The notes: a model not told the origin generated them from the letters alone. Shown: positions 10,708-20,646, counted from the first letter of the stretch. The stretch: 64,000 nucleotides of DNA from Bacteroidota bacterium (GCA_017858735.1 JAFMBH010000003.1:58712-122711); one strand, 5' to 3'. Numbers and translations are program-made.

Positions 10708-12840
10708 ATGGAAGATTACAGCAAATTAATAGCCTCCACTTTACAAATTCCACTACAAAGTGTTAAAAACACTTTGGCTTTGTTAAATGAAGGATCGACT
10801 ATTCCATTTATTGCCCGATATAGAAAAGAATCAACCGGTTCATTGGACGAAGTAGAAATTGCAGATATACAAAAGGAATGGAAACGACTTGAAGAACTGG
10901 ATAAGCGCAAAGAGGCTATTCTAAAATCTATTGAAGAGCAAGGAAAATTAACGGAAGAATTAAGATTAAAAATTAACGCTACCCTGCAATTAAACGATCT
11001 TGAAGATTTGTATCTTCCATTCAAAAGGAAGAAAAAAACAAAAGCGGGGGTCGCGAGAGAAAACGGATTAGAGCCGCTTGCATTAAGTATTTATAGTCAG
11101 GAAAATGGCATTTTTCCTCAGGAAATAGCCCAAAAGTTCCTAAACGAAAACGTTACCGACATAAATGCTGCCTTACAAGGCGCAAGAGATATTATCGCAG
11201 AAATGGTTAGTGAGGATATAAATTCCCGAAATCTGATGCGAAAAATTTATACCGAAACGGCTGTTGTAACAGCAAAAGTGGCTAAAGGAAAAGAGGAAGA
11301 AGGAATAAAATACAAAGATTATTATGAATTTTCGGAGCCATTGAGTAAATGTCCATCCCATCGTATTCTTGCTATTCGCAGGGCAGAAGAGGAAGGTATT
11401 TTAAGAGTTATGATTGTTCCAACCGATGAGGAAATGGCTATTTTCGAACTTGAAAGAGTTCACATCAAAAAAAATAATCAGTCGGCAAATGAGGTGAAAG
11501 TCGCTATTAAAGACAGCTACGAAAGGTTATTGAGTCCATCTATAGAAACTGAATTCAGACAACTATCTAAAGAAAAAGCTGATATTGCCGCCATAGATGT
11601 ATTCTCTGACAACCTCAGACAATTACTTTTATCCGCTCCTTTGGGACAAAAAGTTGTCTTAGGTATTGATCCAGGATTTAGAACGGGTTGTAAGATAGTA
11701 GTTCTGGATGCCAGTGGTGAATTATTGGAAAATACCACCATTTATCCGCATCCACCTCAAAATGACAGCTCCGGAGCAACGAAGACATTATCACATTTAA
11801 TACAAAAACATAATATAGAAGCTATTGCCATTGGAAATGGAACTGCTGGAAGAGAAAGTGTTGATTTTTGCCGGACCCTTCCACAACCTCACCCTATTTC
11901 TATATTTAGTGTAAATGAAGCTGGTGCCTCTATTTATTCTGCCTCCGAAGCCGCAAGAGAAGAATTTCCCGACCAGGACTTAACCGTTAGGGGTGCCATC
12001 TCTATCGGTAGAAGGCTCATGGATCCTTTGGCTGAATTAGTTAAAATTGATCCAAAATCTATTGGTGTTGGACAATATCAACACGATGTAAATCAGCCTA
12101 AATTAAAAGAAAGCCTGGATAGTGTGGTAGCAAGTTGCGTAAACAGTGTTGGCGTTAATTTGAATACAGCGTCCAAACATTTATTATCCTATATTTCAGG
12201 CCTCGGGCCAACTTTAGCACAGAATATCGTAAAATACAGGACAGAGAATGGCCCATTTAAAGCAAGGAAGGAACTAAAAAAAGTACCCAGAATGGGAGAA
12301 AAGGCTTTTGAACAATCCGCTGGGTTTTTACGCATCAGACAAGGGGAACATCCTTTAGATAACACGGCTGTTCATCCAGAATCTTACCCTATCGTTAAAA
12401 AAATGGCTAAAGATTTAGGCTGTTCAGTGGACGAGTTGATAAAACAATCAACTATCAGAAAACAGATTAAAGTTAATCAATATGTCACTGAAAAGGTGGG
12501 TATTCCAACCTTAAATGACATTATAAAAGAGCTCAATAAACCAGGTTTGGATCCACGAGGAGAGGCAAAAGCTTTTTCATTTGCCGATGGTATTCATTCT
12601 ATCAATGACTTAAAAACAGACATGGTTTTACAAGGGATTGTAAATAACATTACCAATTTTGGCGCTTTCGTTGATATAGGAATTAAAGAAAGTGGCTTGG
12701 TTCATGTGAGCCAAATGGCCAATCGCTTTATTAAAAATCCCGCAGAAGTAGTCAAACTTAATCAAGAGGTAACCGTTAGAATCGTCGAAATTGACTATGC
12801 CAGAAAACGGGTTCAATTAAGTATGAAAGATGTAAATTAA
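10708..12840 (+). CDS. tex: Tex, RNA-binding transcription accessory protein
   Basis: Conserved cytoplasmic nucleic-acid-binding protein of the Tex/YhgF family, linked to transcription and RNA handling. Domain order fits the family: helical N-terminal Tex domain (about 1-190), YqgF/RNase H-like fold with VVLGIDPGFRTGCKIVV (about 320), helix-hairpin-helix pairs (YISGLGPTLAQNIVKYR near 490 and KKVPRMGEKAFEQSAGF near 525), and a C-terminal S1 domain (GIVNNITNFGAFVDIG, about 637-706). The 710 residues are somewhat shorter than the roughly 770 of E. coli, mostly at the C-terminus after S1. It is monocistronic; the next gene is convergent 27 bases on. Confidence 0.95.
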   Translation: MEDYSKLIASTLQIPLQSVKNTLALLNEGSTIPFIARYRKESTGSLDEVEIADIQKEWKRLEELDKRKEAILKSIEEQGKLTEELRLKINATLQLNDLEDLYLPFKRKKKTKAGVARENGLEPLALSIYSQENGIFPQEIAQKFLNENVTDINAALQGARDIIAEMVSEDINSRNLMRKIYTETAVVTAKVAKGKEEEGIKYKDYYEFSEPLSKCPSHRILAIRRAEEEGILRVMIVPTDEEMAIFELERVHIKKNNQSANEVKVAIKDSYERLLSPSIETEFRQLSKEKADIAAIDVFSDNLRQLLLSAPLGQKVVLGIDPGFRTGCKIVVLDASGELLENTTIYPHPPQNDSSGATKTLSHLIQKHNIEAIAIGNGTAGRESVDFCRTLPQPHPISIFSVNEAGASIYSASEAAREEFPDQDLTVRGAISIGRRLMDPLAELVKIDPKSIGVGQYQHDVNQPKLKESLDSVVASCVNSVGVNLNTASKHLLSYISGLGPTLAQNIVKYRTENGPFKARKELKKVPRMGEKAFEQSAGFLRIRQGEHPLDNTAVHPESYPIVKKMAKDLGCSVDELIKQSTIRKQIKVNQYVTEKVGIPTLNDIIKELNKPGLDPRGEAKAFSFADGIHSINDLKTDMVLQGIVNNITNFGAFVDIGIKESGLVHVSQMANRFIKNPAEVVKLNQEVTVRIVEIDYARKRVQLSMKDVN

Positions 12841-12867
12841 ATTTACAAAAATTCCACGCTGTGTAAT

Positions 12868-13413
12868 TTATTTTCTACAAACGTAGATAAACGCCGGAGG
12901 TATGTTTAGCGGAGTGAACTTTCTTTCAACAGATGAGAACTTCTTTTTAAGAAGTTTATAATCTATCAGCGAATATTGAAATTGAATAAAAAAACCAGAG
13001 GGTTTAAGAGCATCATAGCACTGTTGTAAAATATCCCTTTTCAAGGCAAACGGAAAGTTGGCAAGAGGTAAACTTGAAATAACTACATCTACCGATTCTT
13101 TTTTAACGTAGGTCAACAAATTCAAGGCATCTCCGTTAATAATCTCCACATTTTCTTTTTCCAACAAAGAGAGTTCTTTCAAAAAATGATCATTTAATTC
13201 AAAAGCAAGTAAATGGGTATTTTCTAACAGGGAATCTGCCAAAGCTTTTGTAATACAACCTTGACCAGCACCAAGTTCTACGATTAATTCCACCTTATCA
13301 AAATGGATAGGCTGCAACATCTTCTTGATTAACTCAGGAGAACTTCTTACAATAGAACCTGTCGAACGCCAATCTTTAATAGCTTCTTTTAAGAAAGAGA
13401 TATGTTTACTCAT
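12868..13413 (-). CDS. SAM-dependent methyltransferase, phospholipid N-methyltransferase (PmtA)-like
   Basis: Class I methyltransferase of 181 residues. The SAM motif I is VELGAGQGCITKAL (about residue 43), the acidic motif II is LLAFELND, and INGDALNL follows. The opening FLKEAIKDWRSTGSIVRSS and the block SSLPLANFPFALKRDIL closely resemble PmtA-type enzymes that methylate phosphatidylethanolamine, as well as ornithine-lipid methyltransferases; distant rRNA dimethylase (KsgA) likeness is expected from the shared fold. The substrate is inferred from family likeness only. It is a stand-alone gene between the end of tex and the terminator of the RND operon. Confidence 0.75.
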   Translation of the reverse strand: MSKHISFLKEAIKDWRSTGSIVRSSPELIKKMLQPIHFDKVELIVELGAGQGCITKALADSLLENTHLLAFELNDHFLKELSLLEKENVEIINGDALNLLTYVKKESVDVVISSLPLANFPFALKRDILQQCYDALKPSGFFIQFQYSLIDYKLLKKKFSSVERKFTPLNIPPAFIYVCRK

Positions 13414-13442
13414 TAAAAAATGTCAAGTGTTACTATACACAC

Positions 13443-13482
13443 AAAAAAAGGGTGCGGGATACAAATATAGTACACCACACCC
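13443..13482 (-). terminator. Intrinsic terminator of RND operon 1
   Basis: Read on the minus strand: GGGTGTGG, a 17-base loop, then CCGCACCC (8 pairs, one G-U) and a run of seven T. It starts about 25 bases past the permease stop and ends before the methyltransferase start. Confidence 0.7.
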
Positions 13483-13507
13483 GATAAATATCAACACTCT
13501 GAATTTA

Positions 13508-16500
13508 TTATATAAACTCTGTTTTATTTTCCTTTACCACAATGATATCATCAGAGGGTTTATCTGCTCCAAACAGTTTATTTGTCCATTTTCTTGCTTT
13601 TTCCATAAGGAAGTAAATGACAGGAACGACAAGTAAAGTAAGCAACATAGAGCTGGTCAAACCACCTATCAGTGCCCATGCAAGACCATTTTTCCATTCT
13701 GCCCCTGGACCTTTTGCCAAGGCGATAGGTAACATACCGAACACCATGGCTACTGTGGTCATAATAATAGGACGAAGACGCAAAGAACCCGCTTCAAGAA
13801 TAGCTCTGATCGTTCTGTTCCCCTCCTCCTTTCGCTGGTTGGCAAAATCAACGAGTAAAATAGCGTTTTTACCTACGAGACCTACCAACATAATGATACC
13901 GAGAATAGCAAAAATATCCATGGTACTCATAGAAAGTGCCAGGGCTAAAAAGGCGCCCACCATAGCTACTGGAATAGAGAATAAAACGACAAAGGGACTA
14001 ACCCAGGAATTGTAAAGAGCCACCATAATAAGGTACACAAAAAGAATGGAAGCACCAAAGGCAAGACCGAGACTTCCAAAACTCTCTGCCTGAGCCTTTA
14101 AGTCGCCTTCATAGGCAATAAAAACGCCCACAGGTGGAGGATTATCAGCTATTTTATTTTGTATATCCACACCAATATCACCGGATTGACGTCCTAAAAT
14201 TTTCGACGATACTACCAATGAAGGAATCCTATCCTTTCGTTCGAGGAGGCTAGGTCCAGTTGAACTGGATACCAAAGCAAACTGAGATAACTTAATTTGC
14301 TCGCCTCGTGGATTTACGAACAACAAATTTTTAACATCCTCTTCATTATTTCTATCAAAGGCATCAAATCTAATATTTATGTCATACTCAGAGTTACCAT
14401 CTCTAAATTTGGTATCGGTATTTCCCGCAAAAGCAGTTTGCATAGTGGCACCTACTACCTGAAGATTTAAACCAAGCTCTGACATTTTCAGTCTATCTAC
14501 CTCAATTTTAATTTCCGGATTACCTTCTTTATAACTCATATCAGCTTCCATGGCACCGGGCGTATTTCTAACCCAATCGAGTACTTTATCCCCATAATCT
14601 TTAACCTTTTTCAGATCAGCTCCGCTGACAATCACCTGAATAGGCGCCTGGTCTGCTCCACCAAAGAAAGAAACCTGACTTGAATTAACTTTTACGCCAA
14701 CCAGTACCTTTTCCAGTTCCATCTTAATATTTCTGGCGAAGAAGTCGGTAGACTCCTTCCTTTGGGACGCTGGAGTTATTTTTACCTGTATTTCAGCCAG
14801 ATTGGATAGGGTTGAACTTCCTATAAAATCGGAGCTTCTTCCTACCGTTGTGAAAATATTTATAATTTCATTTTTGCTTACTAAATATTTTTCAGCGGCG
14901 AGTGCCACCTGATTTGTTTGCTCTAAAGTAGCTTCTTTAGGTAGCTCAAGTTTTATAATAAACTCACCTCTATCACTATTAGATATAAACGCTGTCCCAA
15001 TGAATCCACCGGTAATTAATTGGAAGGATGATAGAAAAACAATAGTTGTCAAACCTAAAACAGCCCACCAATTTCGAATGGCCCACTTCAATAATTTCAC
15101 ATAAGCCTCCGTAAGATTTGAAATTCCTTTTTCAAAAGCAATTAAAATAAATCCTCCGATGGTTTTCTTATTAAAATGCTCCAGTCTGGAAAAACGAGAG
15201 GCTAACATTGGGGTCAATGTAAATGAAACGAGAAGAGAAACCAGGGTAGAAATAACTACGACCAAGGCAAACTGTTTCATAATATTCCCAATAATACCGC
15301 CAGTTAAAGCGATCGGAAAAAACACAACGACATCCACTAAAGTAATCGCTAAAGCGGTAAAACCAATTTCATTCCTACCATCGAAAGCTGCCTGCCTTCT
15401 ATTTTTTCCCATTTCCAAATGCCTGAAAATATTTTCAAGTACTACGATGGAATCATCTACAAGAATACCGATAACAAGAGACATGGCAAGCAAGGTCATC
15501 AGGTTAAAAGTAAAATTAAAAGCGTACATAAAAATAAGGGTGGTTATTAAGGAAGCTGGAATGGCCACCATAACAATCAAAGCATTACGAAAACTATGCA
15601 AGAAAAGAAGCATAATAACAGCCACTAAAATAACGGCAAGACCAATATCATCAATAACGGCATTGACCGCTTCTAGAGTAAAATCAGAAGAATTATTTGC
15701 AATACCAAAAGTGAGTTCATCCGCTTTATAGAGTTCCTCTAACTCTTCGATTTCCTTAATTACACTCTCACTTACCGCTACAGCGTTAGCATCTGATTGT
15801 TTTTGAACAAGAAAGGCCAGACCTGACACACCATTTAAGCGGCTTAAATCAGTAGGTTCTTTTGTAGCATCTTCAATTTCAGCTACTTCATCGAGTCTTA
15901 CAGGGCTATTAGTTAAAGGATTATTACTAACAATAATACCTCTCAACTGACTTAATGCGTCTAATTTTCCAGCAAGACGAATGGTAATTTGCTCATCCTG
16001 ATTTTTAATTTTCCCCGTTGGGAAATCAAGATTTGCAGATTGAATAGCGTTTTGAACCTGAAGAAGACTCAATTTACGTTCTTCAAGTTCCTTTCTATTA
16101 ATATTTATTCTTATTTCCCTTTCCTGACCACCTACAATGGTAATCCTTGCCACACCCTCGATACTACTTAGGAGAGGAACAATTCTATTTTTTGCTAAAT
16201 CAAACATTTGACCAGCATCTAATTTACTTTTAGCCCCAATATTCATAATAGGAAATTCATCACTGGAAAACTTTCCGAGGACGGGCACTTTAGCATCTCG
16301 TGGAAAAGTAGGCTGTATTTCATTTAATTTTCTTTGCGCTTCTTGTAGACTTTCTTGAATATTAGCATCTTGCTCCAACTCGATGATAACCGACGAAATA
16401 TTTTCTCTCGAAGTAGAGCGAATACTATTAACACCTGCTAAGCCAGAAAGAGCATCTTCAATTTTTTTAGTGACACTTTGTTCGACCTCCATAGGCCCAG

Positions 16501-16660
16501 CACCCGGATAAACTGTAGTAGCGGTTAGAATAGGAGCTTCAAACTTAGGAATAAGTTCATAGCTCAATTGGGTATAACTAAAAAGGCCTAAAACGGTTAG
16601 CACAACAAACAGCACTATAATCAGGGAAGGCCTTTTAATAGCAATTTCAGTTAATGACAT
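13508..16660 (-). CDS. RND efflux permease, HAE1/AcrB family (operon 1)
   Basis: Inner-membrane proton-driven pump of a tripartite efflux system. The 1050 residues and duplicated architecture (TM1, large periplasmic loop, TM2-6, repeated) are standard. TM1 follows MSLTEIAIKRPSLIIVL; the proton-relay aspartates are in VIGILVDDSIVVLEN (about 400) and the partner lysine in VGKNAILLVDFANQ (about 930). The loop segment TTVYPGAGPMEVEQSV is typical of HAE1 transporters. It is last in tetR-tolC-adaptor-permease, 27 bases after the adaptor stop. Hydrophobic or amphiphilic drugs are the usual substrates of the family; the actual substrate is not shown by the sequence. Confidence 0.93.
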   Translation of the reverse strand: MSLTEIAIKRPSLIIVLFVVLTVLGLFSYTQLSYELIPKFEAPILTATTVYPGAGPMEVEQSVTKKIEDALSGLAGVNSIRSTSRENISSVIIELEQDANIQESLQEAQRKLNEIQPTFPRDAKVPVLGKFSSDEFPIMNIGAKSKLDAGQMFDLAKNRIVPLLSSIEGVARITIVGGQEREIRININRKELEERKLSLLQVQNAIQSANLDFPTGKIKNQDEQITIRLAGKLDALSQLRGIIVSNNPLTNSPVRLDEVAEIEDATKEPTDLSRLNGVSGLAFLVQKQSDANAVAVSESVIKEIEELEELYKADELTFGIANNSSDFTLEAVNAVIDDIGLAVILVAVIMLLFLHSFRNALIVMVAIPASLITTLIFMYAFNFTFNLMTLLAMSLVIGILVDDSIVVLENIFRHLEMGKNRRQAAFDGRNEIGFTALAITLVDVVVFFPIALTGGIIGNIMKQFALVVVISTLVSLLVSFTLTPMLASRFSRLEHFNKKTIGGFILIAFEKGISNLTEAYVKLLKWAIRNWWAVLGLTTIVFLSSFQLITGGFIGTAFISNSDRGEFIIKLELPKEATLEQTNQVALAAEKYLVSKNEIINIFTTVGRSSDFIGSSTLSNLAEIQVKITPASQRKESTDFFARNIKMELEKVLVGVKVNSSQVSFFGGADQAPIQVIVSGADLKKVKDYGDKVLDWVRNTPGAMEADMSYKEGNPEIKIEVDRLKMSELGLNLQVVGATMQTAFAGNTDTKFRDGNSEYDINIRFDAFDRNNEEDVKNLLFVNPRGEQIKLSQFALVSSSTGPSLLERKDRIPSLVVSSKILGRQSGDIGVDIQNKIADNPPPVGVFIAYEGDLKAQAESFGSLGLAFGASILFVYLIMVALYNSWVSPFVVLFSIPVAMVGAFLALALSMSTMDIFAILGIIMLVGLVGKNAILLVDFANQRKEEGNRTIRAILEAGSLRLRPIIMTTVAMVFGMLPIALAKGPGAEWKNGLAWALIGGLTSSMLLTLLVVPVIYFLMEKARKWTNKLFGADKPSDDIIVVKENKTEFI

Positions 16661-16687
16661 GAATTTTCTTTTGAAAAGGTTAAATGA

Positions 16688-17758
16688 TTATTCCTTATTT
16701 GTTTTTACAATAACGGGCGCACCGTCCACCAGATTTATTTGACCTGTAAGGACAATTTCATCTGACTTTTGCAAGCCACCAAGTACAGAAAGCAAACCTC
16801 CTGTACCAACCCCAATTTGAATATTTCTTAGAACGGCTTTACCATTTTCAATCACATAAACTGAAGGATTTCTGGAACTTCCGACCAAGCAAATACGTGG
16901 AATGGCCAAAATTTCAGAAGAAGCAATATCATTAAATGATACCTGCCCGGTCATACCCGGTCTTAATCGCCCTGGATTAGTTATCAAAAGCTCCACCAGG
17001 TATCTTCTTGAAGGATCTGATTTTACATCGATGAGCGTAACAACGCCTTTAAGTTTTTGATCTGGCATTGCGTCAGTCACAACATCTGCCATGAATCCCA
17101 CCTTGATAAGAGAAATCTGCTCGGCCGTGAGGTAAGTCTGGAAATACAATTTATTTGTTTGTACTATATCTCCTAACTTCATTGGCGGAGTGATAAAAGA
17201 ACCCTTTTCCACCATTTTATTTGAGATGATACCCGTTAAAGGTGCTTTAACCTTACTAAAAGAAAGTTGCTTTTCAAGGCTGACCTGCTGAAATTTTAGA
17301 TTTTCAAGCCCATTAACTGCATCATCTAATTGTTGCTGAGAAACGCCGCCCACTGGCAGTAAATTAGTCAGACGTTGAACGTCTTTATTGATTTTCTCCT
17401 GATTAAATTTAACTTGAGCGATTTGATTTAGCAATAAGTCAGCATCTAAAGTCACCAGGACATTACCTTCCTGCACTTGCTTTCCATTTTCAAAATTCAC
17501 CTGAGTCACTCTTCCGGCGGCTTCAGAAATAATTGCCACCTCCTTAAACGCTCTGAATGAACCATTTGCATTGAAATCTTTCTTCATCAAGGTAATTTCC
17601 GGAAAGGTAGAAGAAACCATTACCGTAGTATTTCTTACCTGAGCTTTCGCTGCAGAGCTATCGATCTTCTTTTTATTATCTGTTAATTTCCATCCAATAA
17701 CGGCAAATACACCGATGGTAATAGATAGGATGGCCAGAATTCTAAGTCCTTTTTTCAT
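16688..17758 (-). CDS. RND periplasmic adaptor, membrane fusion protein (operon 1)
   Basis: HlyD/AcrA-type adaptor that links the permease to the TolC channel. An N-terminal membrane anchor (LRILAILSITIGVFAVIGW) has no lipobox cysteine, so it is held by the transmembrane segment. Lipoyl half-motifs AAGRVTQVNFENGKQVQEGN and KAPLTGIISNKMVEKGSF flank a short alpha hairpin (about residues 115-165); beta-barrel and membrane-proximal domains follow. The 356 residues are normal. It sits between the tolC-like gene (27-base gap) and the permease. Confidence 0.92.
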   Translation of the reverse strand: MKKGLRILAILSITIGVFAVIGWKLTDNKKKIDSSAAKAQVRNTTVMVSSTFPEITLMKKDFNANGSFRAFKEVAIISEAAGRVTQVNFENGKQVQEGNVLVTLDADLLLNQIAQVKFNQEKINKDVQRLTNLLPVGGVSQQQLDDAVNGLENLKFQQVSLEKQLSFSKVKAPLTGIISNKMVEKGSFITPPMKLGDIVQTNKLYFQTYLTAEQISLIKVGFMADVVTDAMPDQKLKGVVTLIDVKSDPSRRYLVELLITNPGRLRPGMTGQVSFNDIASSEILAIPRICLVGSSRNPSVYVIENGKAVLRNIQIGVGTGGLLSVLGGLQKSDEIVLTGQINLVDGAPVIVKTNKE

Positions 17759-17785
17759 GTTGTTATAATATAAAGTTTGGGTTAT

Positions 17786-19153
17786 TTACTGTAAAAATTT
17801 AATCAATTGCCCATTAGCATGAAGCAAATCGAGTTCGGCTATTCTGACCTGAAACAAAGCTGAGAGCACATTATTTTTTGATTCTCTGAGGGATGTTTCT
17901 GCATTCAATATTTCCGTTAATGGAGCAAGTCCCTGCTGATATCTTGCCTGACTTTGGGCGTAAATTTCTTCGGCGAGGCTACGGGCTCTTTTAAGCGGGG
18001 TTAAATTATTCAGATTAAGTGTCAATGTTTTCTTTGCATTTTCAAATTGAGCTTCATACAGCGAAAGGAGTTGCTTTTTGTCTTCCTCTCCCTTTTTAAT
18101 ATCTATTTGAACCGATTCAACCTGCGTTCTTCTTAATCCACCGTCATAAATGGGCACGCGCAACCTTAATCCCACAGAACTAAAGCTGGCCCATGAGTTA
18201 GAGCTTACAAAATCACCAAAAGTTCTTGGCTGCGCCTGTGCTGCAATATTTGCAAATAAATTGGCTGTGGGCCAGTAACTTGCTTTGTACCGATTTAAAT
18301 TAATGACATTTAGCGCTTGATTTTGCTCGATGAGTGTTAAGCCAATACGCTGATTATAATTGGCTTGTAAAGCTACTACCTCAGGCAAGGTATAACTTGA
18401 TTCGCTTAGGGTATCTGTAAGAATGATATCGGTTACCAAGGGCATTTGAAGTGAAAGCTTAAACATAACCATCTGCTGTTGAATCTGCAATTCCAGATTA
18501 TTCAACTGGTTTTCCAGGATAAGTTCTGTAAGTTCAAGTTGTTTAACATCTTGCATTCTCCCTAATCCATTTTCAACCTGCACCTTGGTTAACTTCAGTA
18601 ATTCCTTAATCTTAAACAAATTAGCCTGAATATTTGCCTTTTGAGATTTTACTGCCTGAATAGCATAATAGCCTTTAGAAACCTGTAAAACCAATTCTTC
18701 TTTGGTAGCCTCTGCCCTGGTTCTGTACAATTCAGTCGCCTTTTTTGCAGCGTTCAGACCCACCTTGAATTCAGGACTAAATACCAATTGGGTCACCTCA
18801 ATAGAGGCATTGGTTCCCCAATGAGTGCCAATGGTCACCGGTCTGATATCGTCAGGTTTACCGTTCAAAAAATCTGGAAAAAAGATAACCTGTAACAATG
18901 GGTTGTACACAAATTGAGCATTTCCATTAATTTGTGGGTAACCTGAGGAAAGCAGCTGTTCCACATTAATTAATCCCTTTGCTTCGTCGAGTTTACCCTG
19001 AATTACGCTGCTATTGTTATCGACAGCATACTGCATTGCCGCCTTAAGATTCAATGGCATTTGGCCATTCACCTGATAAAACGAACACAGGAAAAACAAA
19101 CCTAAACTGGGAAATAATACATGTGATTTTAAAAAAATCTTCATTTTATTCAT
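17786..19153 (-). CDS. TolC-family outer-membrane efflux protein (operon 1)
   Basis: Outer-membrane channel with the two-fold repeated long-helix pattern of OEP proteins; 455 residues. A signal peptide ends near YQVNGQ. Repeated segments rich in Gln/Asn/Leu (LELTELILENQLNNLELQIQQQ) form the periplasmic coiled barrel, and YQQGLAPLTEILNAETSL is a common TolC C-terminal motif. The track start MNKMKIF may really be MKIF three codons on; both keep the signal. It is the first structural gene after tetR, 21 bases from its stop. Confidence 0.92.
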   Translation of the reverse strand: MNKMKIFLKSHVLFPSLGLFFLCSFYQVNGQMPLNLKAAMQYAVDNNSSVIQGKLDEAKGLINVEQLLSSGYPQINGNAQFVYNPLLQVIFFPDFLNGKPDDIRPVTIGTHWGTNASIEVTQLVFSPEFKVGLNAAKKATELYRTRAEATKEELVLQVSKGYYAIQAVKSQKANIQANLFKIKELLKLTKVQVENGLGRMQDVKQLELTELILENQLNNLELQIQQQMVMFKLSLQMPLVTDIILTDTLSESSYTLPEVVALQANYNQRIGLTLIEQNQALNVINLNRYKASYWPTANLFANIAAQAQPRTFGDFVSSNSWASFSSVGLRLRVPIYDGGLRRTQVESVQIDIKKGEEDKKQLLSLYEAQFENAKKTLTLNLNNLTPLKRARSLAEEIYAQSQARYQQGLAPLTEILNAETSLRESKNNVLSALFQVRIAELDLLHANGQLIKFLQ

Positions 19154-19174
19154 CGTGTTATTTGTTGGTAGATT

Positions 19175-19798
19175 TTATGAAATGGTAGTAGCCTTAGCGC
19201 TCATTAAAGTAATTAAACGTTCTAATCCTAATGGCGTACAAATGCTTCGTAGAAATAATTCATCTCTTATAGTAATGGCTTCAATAAGCTCCAGGGATTC
19301 AGGTTCGAAAATTCTTGGTCTTAACATACCTTCCGACTGCAATAAAAATAATTTAGCCACCTTGGATGAGTTAATTTCAGCTCTGTAAAAACCTTGTTCA
19401 ATACCTGACTGAAAATTAAAAACCAGCATATTATACTGCCATTCAAAATCATGATTAACAAATTTTTTCCATATTTCAGGATGGTTTTTCTGTAAATCGA
19501 AAATGACAAAAGGTGAAACCTCTTTTAACGATTCCAACGCCCTTTTCGATAAACTATAAAACGCATCCACGGGATCTGTCGCCTTCTTCCGTATCTGCTG
19601 AACTTTATCGGCCTCTTTTTCCATATATCCAAAAATACAGGATTCCACCAGGGCGTCTTTGGTCTGGAAATATTGGTATAATGTTTTTTTACTTATACCC
19701 ATTTCTTTACACAAATCGTCCATGGTTACGTTTCTGAAACCATATTTCATAAAAAATGCCTCCGCCTGGATGAGAATATTATCTTTTGTAGAATTCAT
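19175..19798 (-). CDS. TetR/AcrR-family regulator (operon 1)
   Basis: One-component repressor, 207 residues. The N-terminal helix-turn-helix runs from about residue 25 to 47 (TMDDLCKEMGISKKTLYQYF) and the remaining helices form the ligand-binding and dimer domain. It is the first gene of its own efflux operon, so autorepression with release by a pump substrate is the expected logic. A palindromic site 15 bases upstream of its start (19813-19842) is the likely operator. It is divergent from fabG. Confidence 0.9.
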   Translation of the reverse strand: MNSTKDNILIQAEAFFMKYGFRNVTMDDLCKEMGISKKTLYQYFQTKDALVESCIFGYMEKEADKVQQIRKKATDPVDAFYSLSKRALESLKEVSPFVIFDLQKNHPEIWKKFVNHDFEWQYNMLVFNFQSGIEQGFYRAEINSSKVAKLFLLQSEGMLRPRIFEPESLELIEAITIRDELFLRSICTPLGLERLITLMSAKATTIS

Positions 19799-19812
19799 GT
19801 CTTAATAAACTA

Positions 19813-19842
19813 TGGAAACTAAAAAGGTTCAATTAGTTTCCA
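19813..19842. promoter_or_regulatory. Candidate TetR operator of RND operon 1
   Basis: Perfect 10-bp inverted repeat TGGAAACTAA / TTAGTTTCCA with a 10-base spacer, 30 bp in all, 15 bases upstream of the tetR ATG. Size, symmetry and position fit an autoregulatory TetR site. It is also 32 bases upstream of the fabG -7 element, so an effect on fabG is possible. Confidence 0.65.
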
Positions 19843-19873
19843 AGTTTTTTAAAATTATTTTTGAAAATTTTGA

Positions 19874-19881
19874 TAACTTTG
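19874..19881 (+). promoter_or_regulatory. -7 promoter element of fabG
   Basis: TAACTTTG matches TAnnTTTG and lies 18 bases before the fabG ATG. No clear TTTG sits at the usual 19-21 base spacing upstream, so the promoter is only partly supported. Confidence 0.5.
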
Positions 19882-19899
19882 TCTTTATAAAAACAGGAT

Positions 19900-20646
19900 A
19901 TGAAGTTATTACAAGATAAAGTTGCCTTAATTACCGGCGGATCGAGAGGCATTGGCGCTTCATTGGTTGCGCGTTTTGTGGAACATGGTGCTCATGTTGC
20001 TTTTACTTATAGATCAAGTGCTGCAGAAGCAGAAAAAGTAATTGCTGACAACGCCGTTTCGGGTATTACCATAAAGGCTTATCAATCAGATGCGTCTAAT
20101 TTTCAAGCTGCCGAAACCTTAGTAAATCAGGTCATAGAAGATTTTGGTAAATTAGATATTTTAGTAAATAACGCAGGAATAACGCAAGATACCTTGTTAT
20201 TGAGAATGACTGAGGAACAATGGGATAAAGTGATTGAGACAAATTTAAAATCTGTCTTTAATCTTTGCAAGCAGGTTTTAAAACCCATGCTGAAAGCTAA
20301 AAATGGTGCTATCATTAATATGGGTTCTATTGTTGGTGTTACTGGAAATGCGGGACAAGCGAATTATGCCGCATCAAAAGCTGGCATTATTGGCTTTACA
20401 AAATCTTTAGCCAAAGAGATGGGTACCAGAAATATTCGTTGTAATACCGTTGCACCAGGATTTATTGAAACGGATATGACAGATGAGTTGGACGACAAAA
20501 CACGAGAAGCATATTTAGCGAATATTCCATTAAAAAGATTCGGAAAATCTTCTGAAGTAGCAGATGTTTGTGTTTTTCTGGCTTCCGATATGGGCGCTTA
20601 TATCAGCGGACAGACTATCAGCGTGTGCGGTGCATTAACTACCTAG
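19900..20646 (+). CDS. fabG: 3-oxoacyl-ACP reductase, short-chain dehydrogenase
   Basis: NADPH-dependent reductase of the second step of each fatty-acid elongation cycle. The 248 residues are the standard FabG size. Motifs: TGGSRGIG cofactor site (residues about 10-17), NNAG near 89, catalytic Ser in NMGSIVG, YAASKAG with the Tyr-x3-Lys pair, and a family-like IRCNTVAPGFIETDMT. The C-terminal GQTISVCGALTT deviates slightly from the usual VDGGM ending (Cys for Asp), so another SDR of the FabG clade is possible. No other fab genes are near; it is divergent from tetR. Confidence 0.88.
   Translation: MKLLQDKVALITGGSRGIGASLVARFVEHGAHVAFTYRSSAAEAEKVIADNAVSGITIKAYQSDASNFQAAETLVNQVIEDFGKLDILVNNAGITQDTLLLRMTEEQWDKVIETNLKSVFNLCKQVLKPMLKAKNGAIINMGSIVGVTGNAGQANYAASKAGIIGFTKSLAKEMGTRNIRCNTVAPGFIETDMTDELDDKTREAYLANIPLKRFGKSSEVADVCVFLASDMGAYISGQTISVCGALTT

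Noticed and set aside
13617-14015. 132-residue plus-strand frame opposite the RND permease, and similar ones at 15159, 25828 and 27130
   Set aside because: They are antisense shadows of strongly supported RND genes, with low-complexity Ile/Thr/Lys composition and no domain.
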